A DNA stretch of 64,000 bases from Conyzicola lurida (lineage in GTDB: Bacteria; Actinomycetota; Actinomycetes; Actinomycetales; Microbacteriaceae). Positions within the stretch are counted from its first letter, which is position 1. Every line of letters begins with the position of its first letter. Under the pieces are notes generated by a model. It was not told the origin of the DNA, searched no databases, and worked only from the letters and a program-made list of their open reading frames with translations. Positions 40,911 through 49,342 of the stretch are shown here, piece by piece. Position numbers and translations under genes: made by a program. The stretch covers positions 1,426,001 to 1,490,000 of the forward strand of contig NZ_JACHMJ010000001.1 in the NCBI RefSeq assembly GCF_014204935.1, written 5' to 3'.

Positions 40911-41393
40911 CTAGACGTCGTTCGCGCGGAAGCGGTTCTCGGGGTCGAGCGTGCGCAACATGCGTCCCATGATCCGGCCGAGGTCTGCGACGTCCGTCTC
41001 GGTGAGAGGCTCGATGACGTTCTCACGCACGGTGTCGACGTGTCCGGGAGCGGTCGCGACCACCTTGCGCCAACCCTCCTCGGTGAGGGTGGCGTTGGTC
41101 GCGCGACGGTCCTCGGCACACGGTGTGCGCTCGATGTAGTCGCGCTTCTCGAGCCGGGAGACGACGTGCGAAAGACGCGGGAGCGTGGAGTTGGTGGCGG
41201 AGGCGAGCGAGGTCATGCGGAGCGTGCGCTCGGGTGCCTCGGAGAGCATGGCCATCGTGAAGTACTCGAAGTGGGTGAGGTCGGCGTCACGCTGCAGCTG
41301 GGTGTCGAGCACGCCGGGGAGGATTTCGACGACGGCGACGAATTTCTTCCAGGCACTCAACTGCTCGGGGGTAAGCCAGTGGGTGTCTTCCAT
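40911..41393 (-). CDS. MarR-family transcriptional regulator
   Basis: 160 residues with the MarR winged-helix domain: RMTSLASATNSTLPRLSHVV (recognition helix region, about 60-79), then RLEKRDYIER and the wing RRATNATLTEEGWRKV. MarR proteins are dimers that repress nearby genes and release DNA on binding phenolic or oxidative signals. ATG 41393 is 6 nt after TAAACT; a GTTG-N6-CAAC palindrome lies between that -10 and the -35 region and would be a natural autoregulatory site. No obvious target gene adjoins it. Confidence 0.88.
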   Translation of the reverse strand: MEDTHWLTPEQLSAWKKFVAVVEILPGVLDTQLQRDADLTHFEYFTMAMLSEAPERTLRMTSLASATNSTLPRLSHVVSRLEKRDYIERTPCAEDRRATNATLTEEGWRKVVATAPGHVDTVRENVIEPLTETDVADLGRIMGRMLRTLDPENRFRANDV

Positions 41394-41399
41394 TCCCGG

Positions 41400-41427
41400 A
41401 GTTTACCGCCTTGGTTGACACTACAAC
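41400..41427 (-). promoter_or_regulatory. marR promoter with candidate autoregulatory operator
   Basis: On the minus strand the -10 TAAACT (41405-41400) ends 6 nt before the marR ATG. The palindrome GTTG (41414-41417) with CAAC (41424-41427), spaced by 6 nt, lies just upstream, where a bound repressor would block polymerase. Arrangement seen directly; the identity of the binding protein as this MarR is an inference. Confidence 0.45.
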
Positions 41428-41477
41428 TAAAGCCGCACCGGCCCTGTCGAGTAAGCGTTATCCGGCCGTAGAATAGC

Positions 41478-41490
41478 GTGAAAATTTCAC
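41478..41490. promoter_or_regulatory. 13-bp AT-rich palindrome GTGAAAATTTCAC
   Basis: A perfect palindrome around a central A, unusually AT-rich for this DNA. It sits 123 nt upstream of the zinc-ribbon gene start at 41613, next to a TAGAAT hexamer (41469-41474) that could be a -10. The placement over the likely start of transcription suggests an operator, but the bound protein is unknown. Confidence 0.4.
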
Positions 41491-41612
41491 CTACGACACA
41501 ATGTGACGCTACAGTTCCTCAACGCCGTTTTCGGCGTTACAGTGGGTCGCGGGGGAAGCAAACCCGGCGTGGTGTCGGTGGAGTAACTCCACTGACCGCC
41601 GGAGGATACAGA

Positions 41613-41837
41613 ATGCGACTCCCTCAACAGATTCTCGCCGAAACGTGTCCCTCGTGCGACACGCTGAACCCGTTGGAGATCGTCTACGGTTTCGCGAGCG
41701 CTGAGATGTTCGACTCCGCTCTGGCGGGCCACATCGCGTTGGGCGGCTGCACGTTCACCGACGACAGCCCCGCCTACCGCTGCCGCAAGCCCGACTGCGA
41801 GGCCGAGTGGGGCCGCTGGGGCGACGACAACGACTGA
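41613..41837 (+). CDS. Small zinc-ribbon-like protein
   Basis: 74 residues. Cysteine pairs ETCPSCDTLNP (Cys12, Cys15) and YRCRKPDCEAEW look like a treble-clef or zinc-ribbon metal site. It has no other recognised domain. A GGAGG (41601-41605) 7 nt before the ATG decides the start; the reading frame open from 41478 is shadow. A leader of about 120 nt runs from the likely promoter, with the palindrome at its 5' end. Function unknown; DNA or RNA binding or regulation is possible. Confidence 0.68.
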   Translation: MRLPQQILAETCPSCDTLNPLEIVYGFASAEMFDSALAGHIALGGCTFTDDSPAYRCRKPDCEAEWGRWGDDND

Positions 41838-41864
41838 CCGCCCGTCGTTGCCTGACCGGCCGCT

Positions 41865-43079
41865 CTACAGCCGGTCGTGTTCCGCGTCGCCGCGCGGGAT
41901 GAGCGGCACCGCTATCGCCGGGAACAGCGCGGTGGCGGCGAACGCGAGCGGGTAGCCGACCAGGCCGATGAGGGCGCCCATGGCGGGACCCACGACCGAG
42001 GCGACGATGAACTGCCCGGTGTTCTGCGCCCCGAGGGCCCGGCCCGCCCAAGACGGTCCGGCCATCTCTGCCACGGAGGTGAAAGCGAGTCCGTTGTCGA
42101 CGACCGTGGCGGTCGTCGCGATGACGAAGACCACGGCTGCCGCTCCCCAACCGGCGCCGTCGAACACCGCGAGCACGAGCAGGCAGACGCCGGCCGCGAC
42201 GGCCACCCAGCGCAGCGGCCGGACCCTGCTGCCCACCCGGTCGCTCAGTACGCCGATCGCGATCCGGGCCAATGCCCCGACGAACTGCGAGACGCCGACC
42301 AGTACGCCGGCGGCCAGCGCACTCCAGCGCAGCTCGGTCACCAGCCAGACCAGCCCGAAGATCGACAGCGTGAACTGCGGCACCACCAGGAGCGCCGACA
42401 CGGCGTGGATGCGCCAGAGGAAACCGCTCGACCGGTACGGGTTGTGGGCGACGACGCGGGCGGCCAACGCCGCGCGGGGCGGGTTGCGGATCCCGATTGC
42501 ACACGCGATACCCAGCACCGCCGTCATCCCGAACGGCAGGAGCAGTGCGGCACCGACTCCGTTCTCCGCGGCGATGAGCGGGATGGTCACCGCCGCGATC
42601 GTCACGCCCAGCGGCTGACAGGTCTGGCGGATGCCCATCGCGAGCCCGCGACGGTCCTTGGGGAACCAGCCGACCACCACCCGACCGCTCGCCGCGTTGG
42701 TGCTCGCCGACGCCATGCCGCCGAGCAGGAAGAAGATGCCGAGGGCCACATAGCCCTGCGCGGCGATCGCGCCGAGAGCGGCGACGGCGGTCAGGGCGAG
42801 CCCGCCGGCGATGACCCAGCGTTCGCCGATGCGGTCGGCGAGGGCACCCCACGCGATGAGCGTCAGAACCATGCCGATCGTGGGCGTCGACGCGAGCAGG
42901 CCGGCTTCGGCGAGCGTCAGTCCGCGTTCTGTGTGCAGCAGCGGGATCAGGAACGCCGGCGCACTCACGAACACCGTGCCGGCGGTCTGGGCGGCGACAC
43001 CGAGACCGAGCACCGACCAGGCACGAACCGCATTGGGCATGGGGGCGCGGGGCGCGCGTCGCACGGCACTCGAGGTCAT
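41865..43079 (-). CDS. MFS transporter
   Basis: 404 residues with about 12 hydrophobic helices. The loop between helices 2 and 3 has GALADRIGERW, matching the MFS motif G-x3-D-R-x-G-R-R in altered form, and the second half has GVLSDRVGSRVRP. It belongs to the Major Facilitator Superfamily, probably a proton-coupled exporter or importer of small molecules; substrate unknown. ATG 43079 follows a GGAG; an ATG seven codons further upstream is less likely. It is divergent from the DedA gene. Confidence 0.85.
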   Translation of the reverse strand: MTSSAVRRAPRAPMPNAVRAWSVLGLGVAAQTAGTVFVSAPAFLIPLLHTERGLTLAEAGLLASTPTIGMVLTLIAWGALADRIGERWVIAGGLALTAVAALGAIAAQGYVALGIFFLLGGMASASTNAASGRVVVGWFPKDRRGLAMGIRQTCQPLGVTIAAVTIPLIAAENGVGAALLLPFGMTAVLGIACAIGIRNPPRAALAARVVAHNPYRSSGFLWRIHAVSALLVVPQFTLSIFGLVWLVTELRWSALAAGVLVGVSQFVGALARIAIGVLSDRVGSRVRPLRWVAVAAGVCLLVLAVFDGAGWGAAAVVFVIATTATVVDNGLAFTSVAEMAGPSWAGRALGAQNTGQFIVASVVGPAMGALIGLVGYPLAFAATALFPAIAVPLIPRGDAEHDRL

Positions 43080-43141
43080 AGTTCTCCATTCTCGTGCCAT
43101 CGCGACACGTGGAGTTCACCGCGGACCCCTACACAAGAACC

Positions 43142-43735
43142 ATGGACGAGTTCGTGGATGCCGCTCTCGCTCTGGCCGACGCGCCCGGGATCTACGCCGT
43201 GGTCTTCGCGTTCACCCTGCTCGACGCTTTCCTCGTGATCGTGCCGAGCGAGACGCTCGTCGTGGCGCTCGGCGCCCTGGCGATGTCGACCGGCAGTCCC
43301 TCCGTCTGGATTCTGGTCCCTGTGGCCGCCGTCGCCGCGGTCGCGGGCGACAGCCTCACCTACGTGATCGGGCGCGGCCTCCGCCGCCGGGGAACCGGCT
43401 GGAGCCGACGTCCCCGGGTCGCCGCGGTGCTCGAGTGGGCCCGAACCGCGCTCGACCGGCGCGCCGCCGCCGTGCTGCTCACGGCACGGTTCGTGCCGTT
43501 CGGACGCATCGCGGTCAACCTCACAGCGGGTTCGACCGGTTTCCGGTACTCCCGTTTTCTGCCGCTCACCGCCGTCGCCGGTGTCTGCTGGGCCGGGTAC
43601 AACGTGGCCGTCGGCGGGTTCTTCGGCGTCTGGTTCTCACACAACCCGGCGCTGGCGGTCGTCCTGTCGGTCGTCGTGGCCGTCTGCGCCGGGGTGCTGC
43701 TGGACCGCGCCAGCGCGTTCGTCGCCCGTCGCTAA
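43142..43735 (+). CDS. DedA-family (SNARE-associated / VTT domain) membrane protein
   Basis: 197 residues. The VTT domain is shown by PSETLVVALGALA, AVAGDSLTYVIGRGLRRRG and, in the second half, TARFVPFGRIAVNLTAGSTGF, with hydrophobic helices at both ends. DedA proteins are lipid transporters or flippases of the inner membrane; bacterial members support membrane potential and recycle undecaprenyl phosphate. The ATG at 43142 comes 6 nt after a TACACA hexamer; the frame from 43094 would add 16 hydrophilic residues and is less likely. Confidence 0.85.
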   Translation: MDEFVDAALALADAPGIYAVVFAFTLLDAFLVIVPSETLVVALGALAMSTGSPSVWILVPVAAVAAVAGDSLTYVIGRGLRRRGTGWSRRPRVAAVLEWARTALDRRAAAVLLTARFVPFGRIAVNLTAGSTGFRYSRFLPLTAVAGVCWAGYNVAVGGFFGVWFSHNPALAVVLSVVVAVCAGVLLDRASAFVARR

Positions 43736-43861
43736 CACACGGCGGGTGCGCGAGAAAATTCCTCGCAGACCCTCGCCATTCGGCATCCCACCGGGTAGAC
43801 CTGAGCGAGTATCGTCGTGGCTCACGGCGAACACACCGCTCGGAAAGGTAACACTGAGTAC

Positions 43862-45166
43862 ATGAGCAATACGCTGGAGTGCATTACCGAGTGGATCGGC
43901 CGACAGCGGTGGTACGCGGGCAAGGGGCACGTTCCCCGCCTGCGCGAGCTCTCTCGGCAGACCATCGACACCGACGACCCCGACGCCACGATCAGCGTCA
44001 TCCTTCTGATGGACGACGCAGGTCACGTGCCCACCCTGTACCAGGTGCCCGTGGTCGAGCGGTCGGTACTGCAGCCCGCCGAGCGCCCGAACCTCGTCGG
44101 GCAGAACGACGACGGGCTGTTCGTCATCGACGGCCCCCACGACCCCGCCTACACGCGGGCACTGATGCGACTGCTCGCCCCCGACCTCGATCCCGCGACG
44201 ATCACGGCGACACGCGTGCTCTCGGCCGAGCAGTCCAACACCTCCGTCATCGTCGACATCGACGGTGTGCCCACGATCATCTGCAAGGTCTTCCGAGCAC
44301 TCCACCACGGTGAGAATCCGGATGTCACACTGCAGGCCGCGCTCAGCGCGGCGGGCTCCACGGCGGTCCCGCGGTTCATCGGACAGCTGTCGAGCGAGTG
44401 GGACGACGTCGGTCGTCCCGGCGGACGCGCCACCGGCAACGTCGCCTTCGCCCAAGAGTTCCTCGACGGCGCACAGGACGGCTGGAAAGTCGCGCTCGAG
44501 TACGCCGCCGACGGCAGGGACTTCACGGAACTCGCCGCGGCCCTCGGACGACAGACGGCCGAGGTGCACGAGACCCTCGCCCGGGCCCTGCCCACCAACG
44601 ACACCTCCCCCGCCGACATCGCGGCGGTCGAGGTCTCATGGAAGCGCCGGCTGATGCTGGCCGAGCGCGAGGTTCCCACGCTGATGGAGAGCCGCGAAGC
44701 GATCGAGGCGGTCTACGCCGCCGCCGCGGAATGCGACTGGCCCCGGTTGCAGCGCATCCACGGCGACTACCACCTCGGCCAGGCGCTGCTGGTGCCGGAA
44801 CGCGGCTGGGTGCTCGTCGACTTCGAGGGCGAACCGCTCCGGCCGATGGACGAGCGCGACCGCCCGGATGTCGCCCTGCGCGACGTCGCGGGCATGCTGC
44901 GGTCGTTCGACTACGCCGCTGGCGCGACGGACGGCTGGCCCACCGACTGGGCACGCGCGAGCCGTGACGCCTTCTTCGAGGGCTACGTCTCGGCATCCGG
45001 CGTCGACCCGCGCGGATTCTCCGCGCTCCTCGACGCGTTCGAACTCGACAAGGCCGTGTACGAAGCGATCTACGAGTCCCGCAACCGACCCGACTGGCTG
45101 GGCATTCCGCTGCGCGGTATCGCGCAACTGCTGGCCCAGCGGGCGGACGTTACGCTGGACCGGTGA
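43862..45166 (+). CDS. mak: Maltokinase
   Basis: 434 residues. RQRWYAGKG near the N-terminus is the hallmark of maltokinase (Pep2), and the aminoglycoside-phosphotransferase-like kinase motifs follow: HGDYHLGQ near 300 (catalytic loop Asp) and LVDFEGEP near 320 (metal-binding Asp). Maltokinase phosphorylates maltose at C1 with ATP, making maltose 1-phosphate for GlgE in alpha-glucan synthesis from trehalose. TreS and GlgE are not in the window. Its last 4 nt overlap the GTG of the amidotransferase-like gene. Confidence 0.92.
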   Translation: MSNTLECITEWIGRQRWYAGKGHVPRLRELSRQTIDTDDPDATISVILLMDDAGHVPTLYQVPVVERSVLQPAERPNLVGQNDDGLFVIDGPHDPAYTRALMRLLAPDLDPATITATRVLSAEQSNTSVIVDIDGVPTIICKVFRALHHGENPDVTLQAALSAAGSTAVPRFIGQLSSEWDDVGRPGGRATGNVAFAQEFLDGAQDGWKVALEYAADGRDFTELAAALGRQTAEVHETLARALPTNDTSPADIAAVEVSWKRRLMLAEREVPTLMESREAIEAVYAAAAECDWPRLQRIHGDYHLGQALLVPERGWVLVDFEGEPLRPMDERDRPDVALRDVAGMLRSFDYAAGATDGWPTDWARASRDAFFEGYVSASGVDPRGFSALLDAFELDKAVYEAIYESRNRPDWLGIPLRGIAQLLAQRADVTLDR

Positions 45167-45873
45167 CTCGAAAACTCCTCATCCTGCAGCACGTCCCGTG
45201 GGAGCGCCCGGCGCTCCTGGGCGACATCCTCACCGCCCACGGTGTGGAGTGGGAACTGGACAACGTCGTTACAGCGACCTCGCGGGAGGCGCTCCCCCGG
45301 CTCGACGAGCTGTCGGGAGTCGTCATCCTCGGCGGGCCGATGGGGGCTCTCGACGCGGGCGCACACCCCGGTCTCGGCCTCGAGGCCGATCTGGTCAGGG
45401 AAGCGTTCGACGGAGGCGTGCCGTTGCTCGGCATCTGCCTCGGCCACCAGATCGTCGCGACCGCCCTGGGTGCCGCGCTCCACAGCGGAGCGGCTGACGA
45501 GGTCGGTATGGGCGAGGTCACCGTGGCCGCCGACGACGCGGCCTTCGGACGGGCCGGCACCTCGCAGCCCGTCCTGCACTGGCATCACGACGTGGTCGAG
45601 GCGCCCGACGGCGCGACCGTCGTCGCCAGCACAGCACAGACTCCGAACCAAGCGTTCCGCATCGGGGACGCGGTCTTCGCCACCCAGTTCCACCCCGAGA
45701 TCGACGCCCGCATGCTCGGCGAATGGCTCGCCGTACCCGAGATGGCGGAGGACCTCTCCGCAGACGTCGCGCGTACCGTCGCCGCCGACTTCGCGGCCGC
45801 CGAAGCGCGCATGCGCCCGCTCGCCGATGCCGCATTCGGCGCCTTCGCCGGGGCGGCGCGCTCGCGCCTCTGA
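45163..45873 (+). CDS. Class I glutamine amidotransferase-like protein
   Basis: 236 residues. The GATase fold is shown by GVVILGGPMGALD, LLGICLGHQIVATALG with nucleophilic Cys92, and FATQFHPEID with the catalytic His, followed by Glu. Such stand-alone proteins resemble the GMP synthase amidotransferase subunit and may act on glutamine-like amides; the acceptor partner is unknown. GTG 45163 overlaps the maltokinase TGA in a GTGA, and TACGCT also lies 6 nt before it, so it could be both coupled and independently transcribed. Confidence 0.83.
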   Translation: MTRKLLILQHVPWERPALLGDILTAHGVEWELDNVVTATSREALPRLDELSGVVILGGPMGALDAGAHPGLGLEADLVREAFDGGVPLLGICLGHQIVATALGAALHSGAADEVGMGEVTVAADDAAFGRAGTSQPVLHWHHDVVEAPDGATVVASTAQTPNQAFRIGDAVFATQFHPEIDARMLGEWLAVPEMAEDLSADVARTVAADFAAAEARMRPLADAAFGAFAGAARSRL

Positions 45874-45891
45874 GAGTACAGTTTGCCTGAG

Positions 45892-47292
45892 ATGTCATTC
45901 ACCCGTCGTACCTTCCTGGCCGGAGCGGGCACCGGAGTTTCCGTCCTCGTGCTCACCGCGTGCACGGTCGACGCGGAGCCGAGCCCCACTCCGACCCCCA
46001 CGCGCACGGCCACCGGCGTCGTGCCGGTTCCGAGGGCGACGGCCCGCAGCAACTGGGGTGCCGACTCGTTTGCTCGCGGCTCCACCAGCTACATGACGGT
46101 CGGGTCGACCCTCGAACACCGCGAAGCCCTGCGGGTTCCGGTCGACGACCGGGTTTTCTTCGCCGGGGAAGCCACCTCCACCGACAACCCCGGAACCGTG
46201 GTCGGCGCCCAACGATCCGGCAACCTCGCGGCCGCGGCCCTCGCCGACGCCGGCGACTCGAGCGAGAAGGTCGCGATCATCGGCGCGGGCGCCGCCGGCT
46301 CGGAAGCGGCGCGCGTGCTCACCCTGCGCGGCTACTCGGTCTCGGTGATCGAGGCACGCAGCCGGGTGGGCGGGCGCATCCACTCGGTCTCCGGCAAGGC
46401 CTGGCCGTTCCCGATCGAACTCGGCGCTTTCCGGCTCTCGCCCCTGCGCGACGCCGACGTGCTCGACGCTCTGGGCCGGCTGGATGTCGCGACCGTCTCC
46501 CTCGACAGCGCCGAGGACGGCACGGTCTACCGGTCGGCGACCGGAGAGTCCGCCACCGACCCGGTGAGCCCGGCCGCGCTCGCGACCGCTCTGGACTGGG
46601 CACAGTCGCAGTCGCGCGACCAGTCCGTCGACTCGTCGCTCACGGCATCCGGGGCCGAACAGACCGTGATCGGTGCCACCGCCGGCGAACTCGACGGCCC
46701 CGGACTGCTCGCCCAGCACCTCGCCTACCTGGCCACCGTCTACGGTGCCGACGGTGCCGATCTCTCCAGCTGGTACACGGCCGACTCGGTCGATACCCCC
46801 ACCGTCGTCACCGGCGGCTTCTCCGAGATCGTGAGCGACTCGCTCGAGGGCGTCGAGACCTACCTGTCGACGACGGTCGTCGGCGTCTCGTACACCGACG
46901 AGCGCGTGAGCCTGCGCCTCGGCACCGGGGAATCGCTCACGGTCGACCGCGTCCTCGTGACCGTGCCGCTCGGAGTGCTGCAGGACGACAGCATCGAATT
47001 CGACCCGCTGCTGCCGTTCAGCCACCGCACCGCGATCGCGTCCCTCGCCATGGGCACCGTCGACACCGTCTGGCTGCGGTTCGACGAACCGTTCTGGACC
47101 ACCGACGCCGTCGTCTGGAACCTCGTCGGCACCGACGACGAGGTCACCACCTGGTACAACCTCGAACCGGTCACCGGCGAGGCGATACTCGTGGGCGTCG
47201 TCGGCGGCGAGGCGGCGGAACGAGTACAGCTGCTCGACGACGACGAACTGGTCGACCGGCTGCTGACCACTCTGGCGCCGTTCGCGGGCTAG
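45892..47292 (+). CDS. Tat-exported lipoprotein with circularly permuted amine-oxidase flavin domain
   Basis: 466 residues. Residues 1-24 hold a twin-arginine signal (TRRTFLAGAG) with a lipobox ending at Cys24, then a Pro/Thr linker. Residues ~54-117 then carry WGADSFARGSTSYMTVG and FFAGEATSTDNPGTVVGAQRSG, which in ordinary flavin amine oxidases is the C-terminal FAD-binding segment. Only after it, at 127-163, comes the usual N-terminal Rossmann unit: VAIIGAGAAGSEAARVL and VIEARSRVGGRIHS. The protein stops after the substrate-domain region. The order of the two FAD-binding segments is therefore swapped (circular permutation). It is probably a periplasmic or membrane-surface oxidase of an unknown amine or alcohol. 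The TTG at 45883 is an alternative start. Confidence 0.82.
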   Translation: MSFTRRTFLAGAGTGVSVLVLTACTVDAEPSPTPTPTRTATGVVPVPRATARSNWGADSFARGSTSYMTVGSTLEHREALRVPVDDRVFFAGEATSTDNPGTVVGAQRSGNLAAAALADAGDSSEKVAIIGAGAAGSEAARVLTLRGYSVSVIEARSRVGGRIHSVSGKAWPFPIELGAFRLSPLRDADVLDALGRLDVATVSLDSAEDGTVYRSATGESATDPVSPAALATALDWAQSQSRDQSVDSSLTASGAEQTVIGATAGELDGPGLLAQHLAYLATVYGADGADLSSWYTADSVDTPTVVTGGFSEIVSDSLEGVETYLSTTVVGVSYTDERVSLRLGTGESLTVDRVLVTVPLGVLQDDSIEFDPLLPFSHRTAIASLAMGTVDTVWLRFDEPFWTTDAVVWNLVGTDDEVTTWYNLEPVTGEAILVGVVGGEAAERVQLLDDDELVDRLLTTLAPFAG

Positions 47293-47298
47293 TCGCCT

Positions 47299-47928
47299 CT
47301 AGGGTGCGACGGAGATCCGTCGGCTGAGCGCGAACACGCCCGTGCCGACGATCGCGAACGCGGAGAGCGCCACGCCGCAGTAGACCGCGAGCTCGACGGG
47401 GTCGGTGACCTGCCCGGGATCGAGGAAGAAGTAGGGATACCACCCGACGAACGCCCCGCGGACCAGCGTGATGATGCCCCAGACCACGGGGTACCCGACG
47501 ACCACGCCGAGGTAGCGCCACTGCGCACGGCCACGGCCGACGCCGAAAACCCACTCCACGAGGGCGGCCGCCGGCAGGTAGAAGTGCAGCACCTGGTCGG
47601 ACCACGGCACCTCGATCTGGAACTGCCGCTCCCCCGCCTGCTGCACGAGGATCGCGAAGACGATGCCGGCGACCAGGATCCAGCTCAGCACGAGCGCGTG
47701 CAGGTTCGTCAGCCAGTGCGGGTCCGTCTCGGTACGCAGCGCGACGATGCCCCCGACGACGCAGACCAGGAGGAACGCGATGTTGCTCTGCATCGTCAGG
47801 TAGGCGAAGAAGTTGCCGGCCGTGAACGTCGCCGACCCGAGTCCCCAGAGGAAGCGGAAGATCAGCGCGACGAGACAGACGAGCGCGAAGACGAGGCGCG
47901 CAGCACCCACGGCCTTCCGAGCACTCAC
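47299..47928 (-). CDS. Pr6Pr-family membrane protein
   Basis: 209 residues, six predicted transmembrane helices, paralogue of 34383-35072: it shares the FFAYLTMQSNIAFLLV, YLPAAALVEWVFG and RGAFVGWYPYFFLDPG motifs. Function unknown. It starts with GTG 47928, preceded by AAGGCGG inside a short upstream reading frame (see 47925-47955), and the stop converges on the flavoprotein 6 nt away. Confidence 0.8.
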   Translation of the reverse strand: MSARKAVGAARLVFALVCLVALIFRFLWGLGSATFTAGNFFAYLTMQSNIAFLLVCVVGGIVALRTETDPHWLTNLHALVLSWILVAGIVFAILVQQAGERQFQIEVPWSDQVLHFYLPAAALVEWVFGVGRGRAQWRYLGVVVGYPVVWGIITLVRGAFVGWYPYFFLDPGQVTDPVELAVYCGVALSAFAIVGTGVFALSRRISVAP

Positions 47929-47955
47929 ACAGCCGCCTTCACCCGATCAATTGTA
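47925..47955 (-). promoter_or_regulatory. Promoter and 5-codon leaderless upstream ORF of the Pr6Pr gene
   Basis: On the minus strand a consensus -10 TACAAT (47955-47950) is followed 7 nt later by GTG (47942), which opens a 5-codon frame (V-K-A-A-V) ending in TGA at 47927-47925. That stop overlaps the Pr6Pr GTG (47928-47926) in a GTGA. Transcription is therefore expected to begin at the tiny frame, whose translation could hand ribosomes to the main gene. All elements are visible; the coupling itself is an inference. Confidence 0.5.
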
Positions 47956-48117
47956 CGAATGACCGCTGTGCGTCCTGCATCGACAGAGTCAGAGGAACAT
48001 TATCGCAGCGCGATTCTCCCTCTCCGTCGAACAGCGGGGAGAATGGGTCGAGTCCGGCCGCGTCGGCCAGCACGTGCGCGCGACCGGCTTTTACCCACAG
48101 ACCCCGCGAGGAGCCGC

Positions 48118-48732
48118 ATGTCCCACGAATTCGCCACGAGCATCGCCGCCGAACTGCCCGAGTGGCTCGTCGCCGAACTCGACAGCCACACCGAACCGCT
48201 CGAGACCCATGAAGACCGGATGACGCTGGTGAACGCCCTCGCCGCCCGCAACTTCCGCGAGGGCAACGGGGGTCCGTTCGCCGCGATCGTCGTCGACCGC
48301 ACCACCAACCTCGTCGTGTCGATCGGTGTGAACGTCGTGCTCAGCTCGGGACTGAGCGCGGGCCACGCGGAGTTCATGGCGCTGTCGCTCGCCCAGGCAC
48401 GCGTGGGCAGCTGGGACCTGGGCGCGTCGGCCGAGCAGGATCTCGAGCTGGTCGTCAACTGGCGCCCGTGCATCATGTGCTACGGATCGCTCATCTGGTC
48501 GGGCGTCAAGCACCTGGTGATCCCCGGCGACGGCCCCGAACTCGAACAGCTCACCGGGTTCGACGAGGGACCTGTCCCCGGCGCCGACGGCGACTGGCGC
48601 GGCGAGCTCGAAGCCCGCGGCATCAGTGTCACCACCGGCATCCTGCGCGACGAGGCCATCGCCGTCTACGCCGATTACGGTCGGTCGAACTCGATCGTCT
48701 ACAACGCGCGGGGCACGGGCTCGCGCATCTAG
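48118..48732 (+). CDS. Nucleoside/nucleobase deaminase (CDA fold)
   Basis: 204 residues. The zinc-dependent deaminase motifs are present: SAGHAEFMAL (His-Ala-Glu, about 80-90) and NWRPCIMCYGS (Pro-Cys-x2-Cys, about 117-127). It resembles guanine deaminase/tRNA-adenosine-type CDA proteins in overall layout but is longer at both ends, so the substrate (guanine, cytosine or another base) is not assignable. The ATG is chosen because GAGGAG lies about 5 nt upstream. Confidence 0.85.
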   Translation: MSHEFATSIAAELPEWLVAELDSHTEPLETHEDRMTLVNALAARNFREGNGGPFAAIVVDRTTNLVVSIGVNVVLSSGLSAGHAEFMALSLAQARVGSWDLGASAEQDLELVVNWRPCIMCYGSLIWSGVKHLVIPGDGPELEQLTGFDEGPVPGADGDWRGELEARGISVTTGILRDEAIAVYADYGRSNSIVYNARGTGSRI

Positions 48733-48739
48733 TCTGCGG

Positions 48740-48804
48740 TCGCTGAGCTTGTCGAAGGGCGCTTCGACAGGCTCGGCGACAAGCGGGTTGAGCCTGTCGA
48801 GACC
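48740..48804. repeat. REP-like palindromic intergenic repeat (type A)
   Basis: GAGCTTGTCGAAG (48745-48757) pairs with CTTCGACAGGCTC (48762-48774) with one mismatch, followed by a related half GTTGAGCCTGTCGAG (48786-48800). It fills the convergent gap between the deaminase and the DUF5997 gene. Palindromes of this kind, with GCTTGTCGAAG and CTTCGACAAGC arms, recur in intergenic regions of many Micrococcales; in transcripts they form a stable hairpin that may end or stabilise both convergent mRNAs. Confidence 0.6.
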
Positions 48805-49271
48805 TAGCGGCCCTCGCGCTCCGCACGGGCCGCGCGGTTGGCGGCGTCGCTGGCCTCGCGCTCGGCGATGCGCTCCTGCTTCGCGGCCCACTCGATGCGC
48901 TCCTTGTCGCGCTGCTTGAGGCGGGCGTTCTCCTCGCGCACGTCGGCCTGGGTGCGGCGCTCGGTGACGAGCCAGCGGGGCGGTGCCGCGAGCAGCTCCT
49001 GGATCTGCGCGGTGGTCAGTGCTTCGTCCACGCCGCCACGGGCGAGCCCGGCGTTCGAGACACCGAGCTTGCCGGCCACGATGGGGCGCGGGTGGGGTCC
49101 GTTGAGGCGCAGGTCGACGATCCACTGCGGCGGGTTGGCCAGCAGCTCGTTCAGCTCGGTGCGCGAAATGTCGTTGTTCTGGAATTCTTCGGGCGCGGCG
49201 GGGAGGTAAATACCCAGCTTCTGCGCGGCCGTCGAAGGCTTCATGGTCTGCGGGGAACGCTCGGTGCTCAT
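48804..49271 (-). CDS. DUF5997-family protein
   Basis: 155 residues. TAAQKLGIYLPAAPEEFQN and NELLANPPQWIVDLRLNGPHPR are the DUF5997 features. The C-terminal third is a long charged coiled-coil-like helix (REENARLKQRDKERIEWAAKQ). The family is actinobacterial, and in several genomes lies next to the LysR-substrate-domain protein found here divergently. Function unknown. ATG 49271 comes 6 nt after TACGCT. Confidence 0.82.
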   Translation of the reverse strand: MSTERSPQTMKPSTAAQKLGIYLPAAPEEFQNNDISRTELNELLANPPQWIVDLRLNGPHPRPIVAGKLGVSNAGLARGGVDEALTTAQIQELLAAPPRWLVTERRTQADVREENARLKQRDKERIEWAAKQERIAEREASDAANRAARAEREGR

Positions 49272-49277
49272 CCCTAG

Positions 49278-49287
49278 AGCGTAGCCT
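49278..49287. promoter_or_regulatory. Overlapping divergent -10 elements
   Basis: On the minus strand TACGCT (49283-49278) serves the DUF5997 gene; on the plus strand TAGCCT (49282-49287) serves the LysR-like gene. The two hexamers share two bases, so polymerase cannot occupy both at once and the two genes should compete or switch. Seen directly; the consequence is inferred. Confidence 0.45.
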
Positions 49288-49342
49288 GAGCATGGCACTC
49301 GTCAGTGTTTCTCTCATCCACCACCGAAACGGACAGCCCAGC

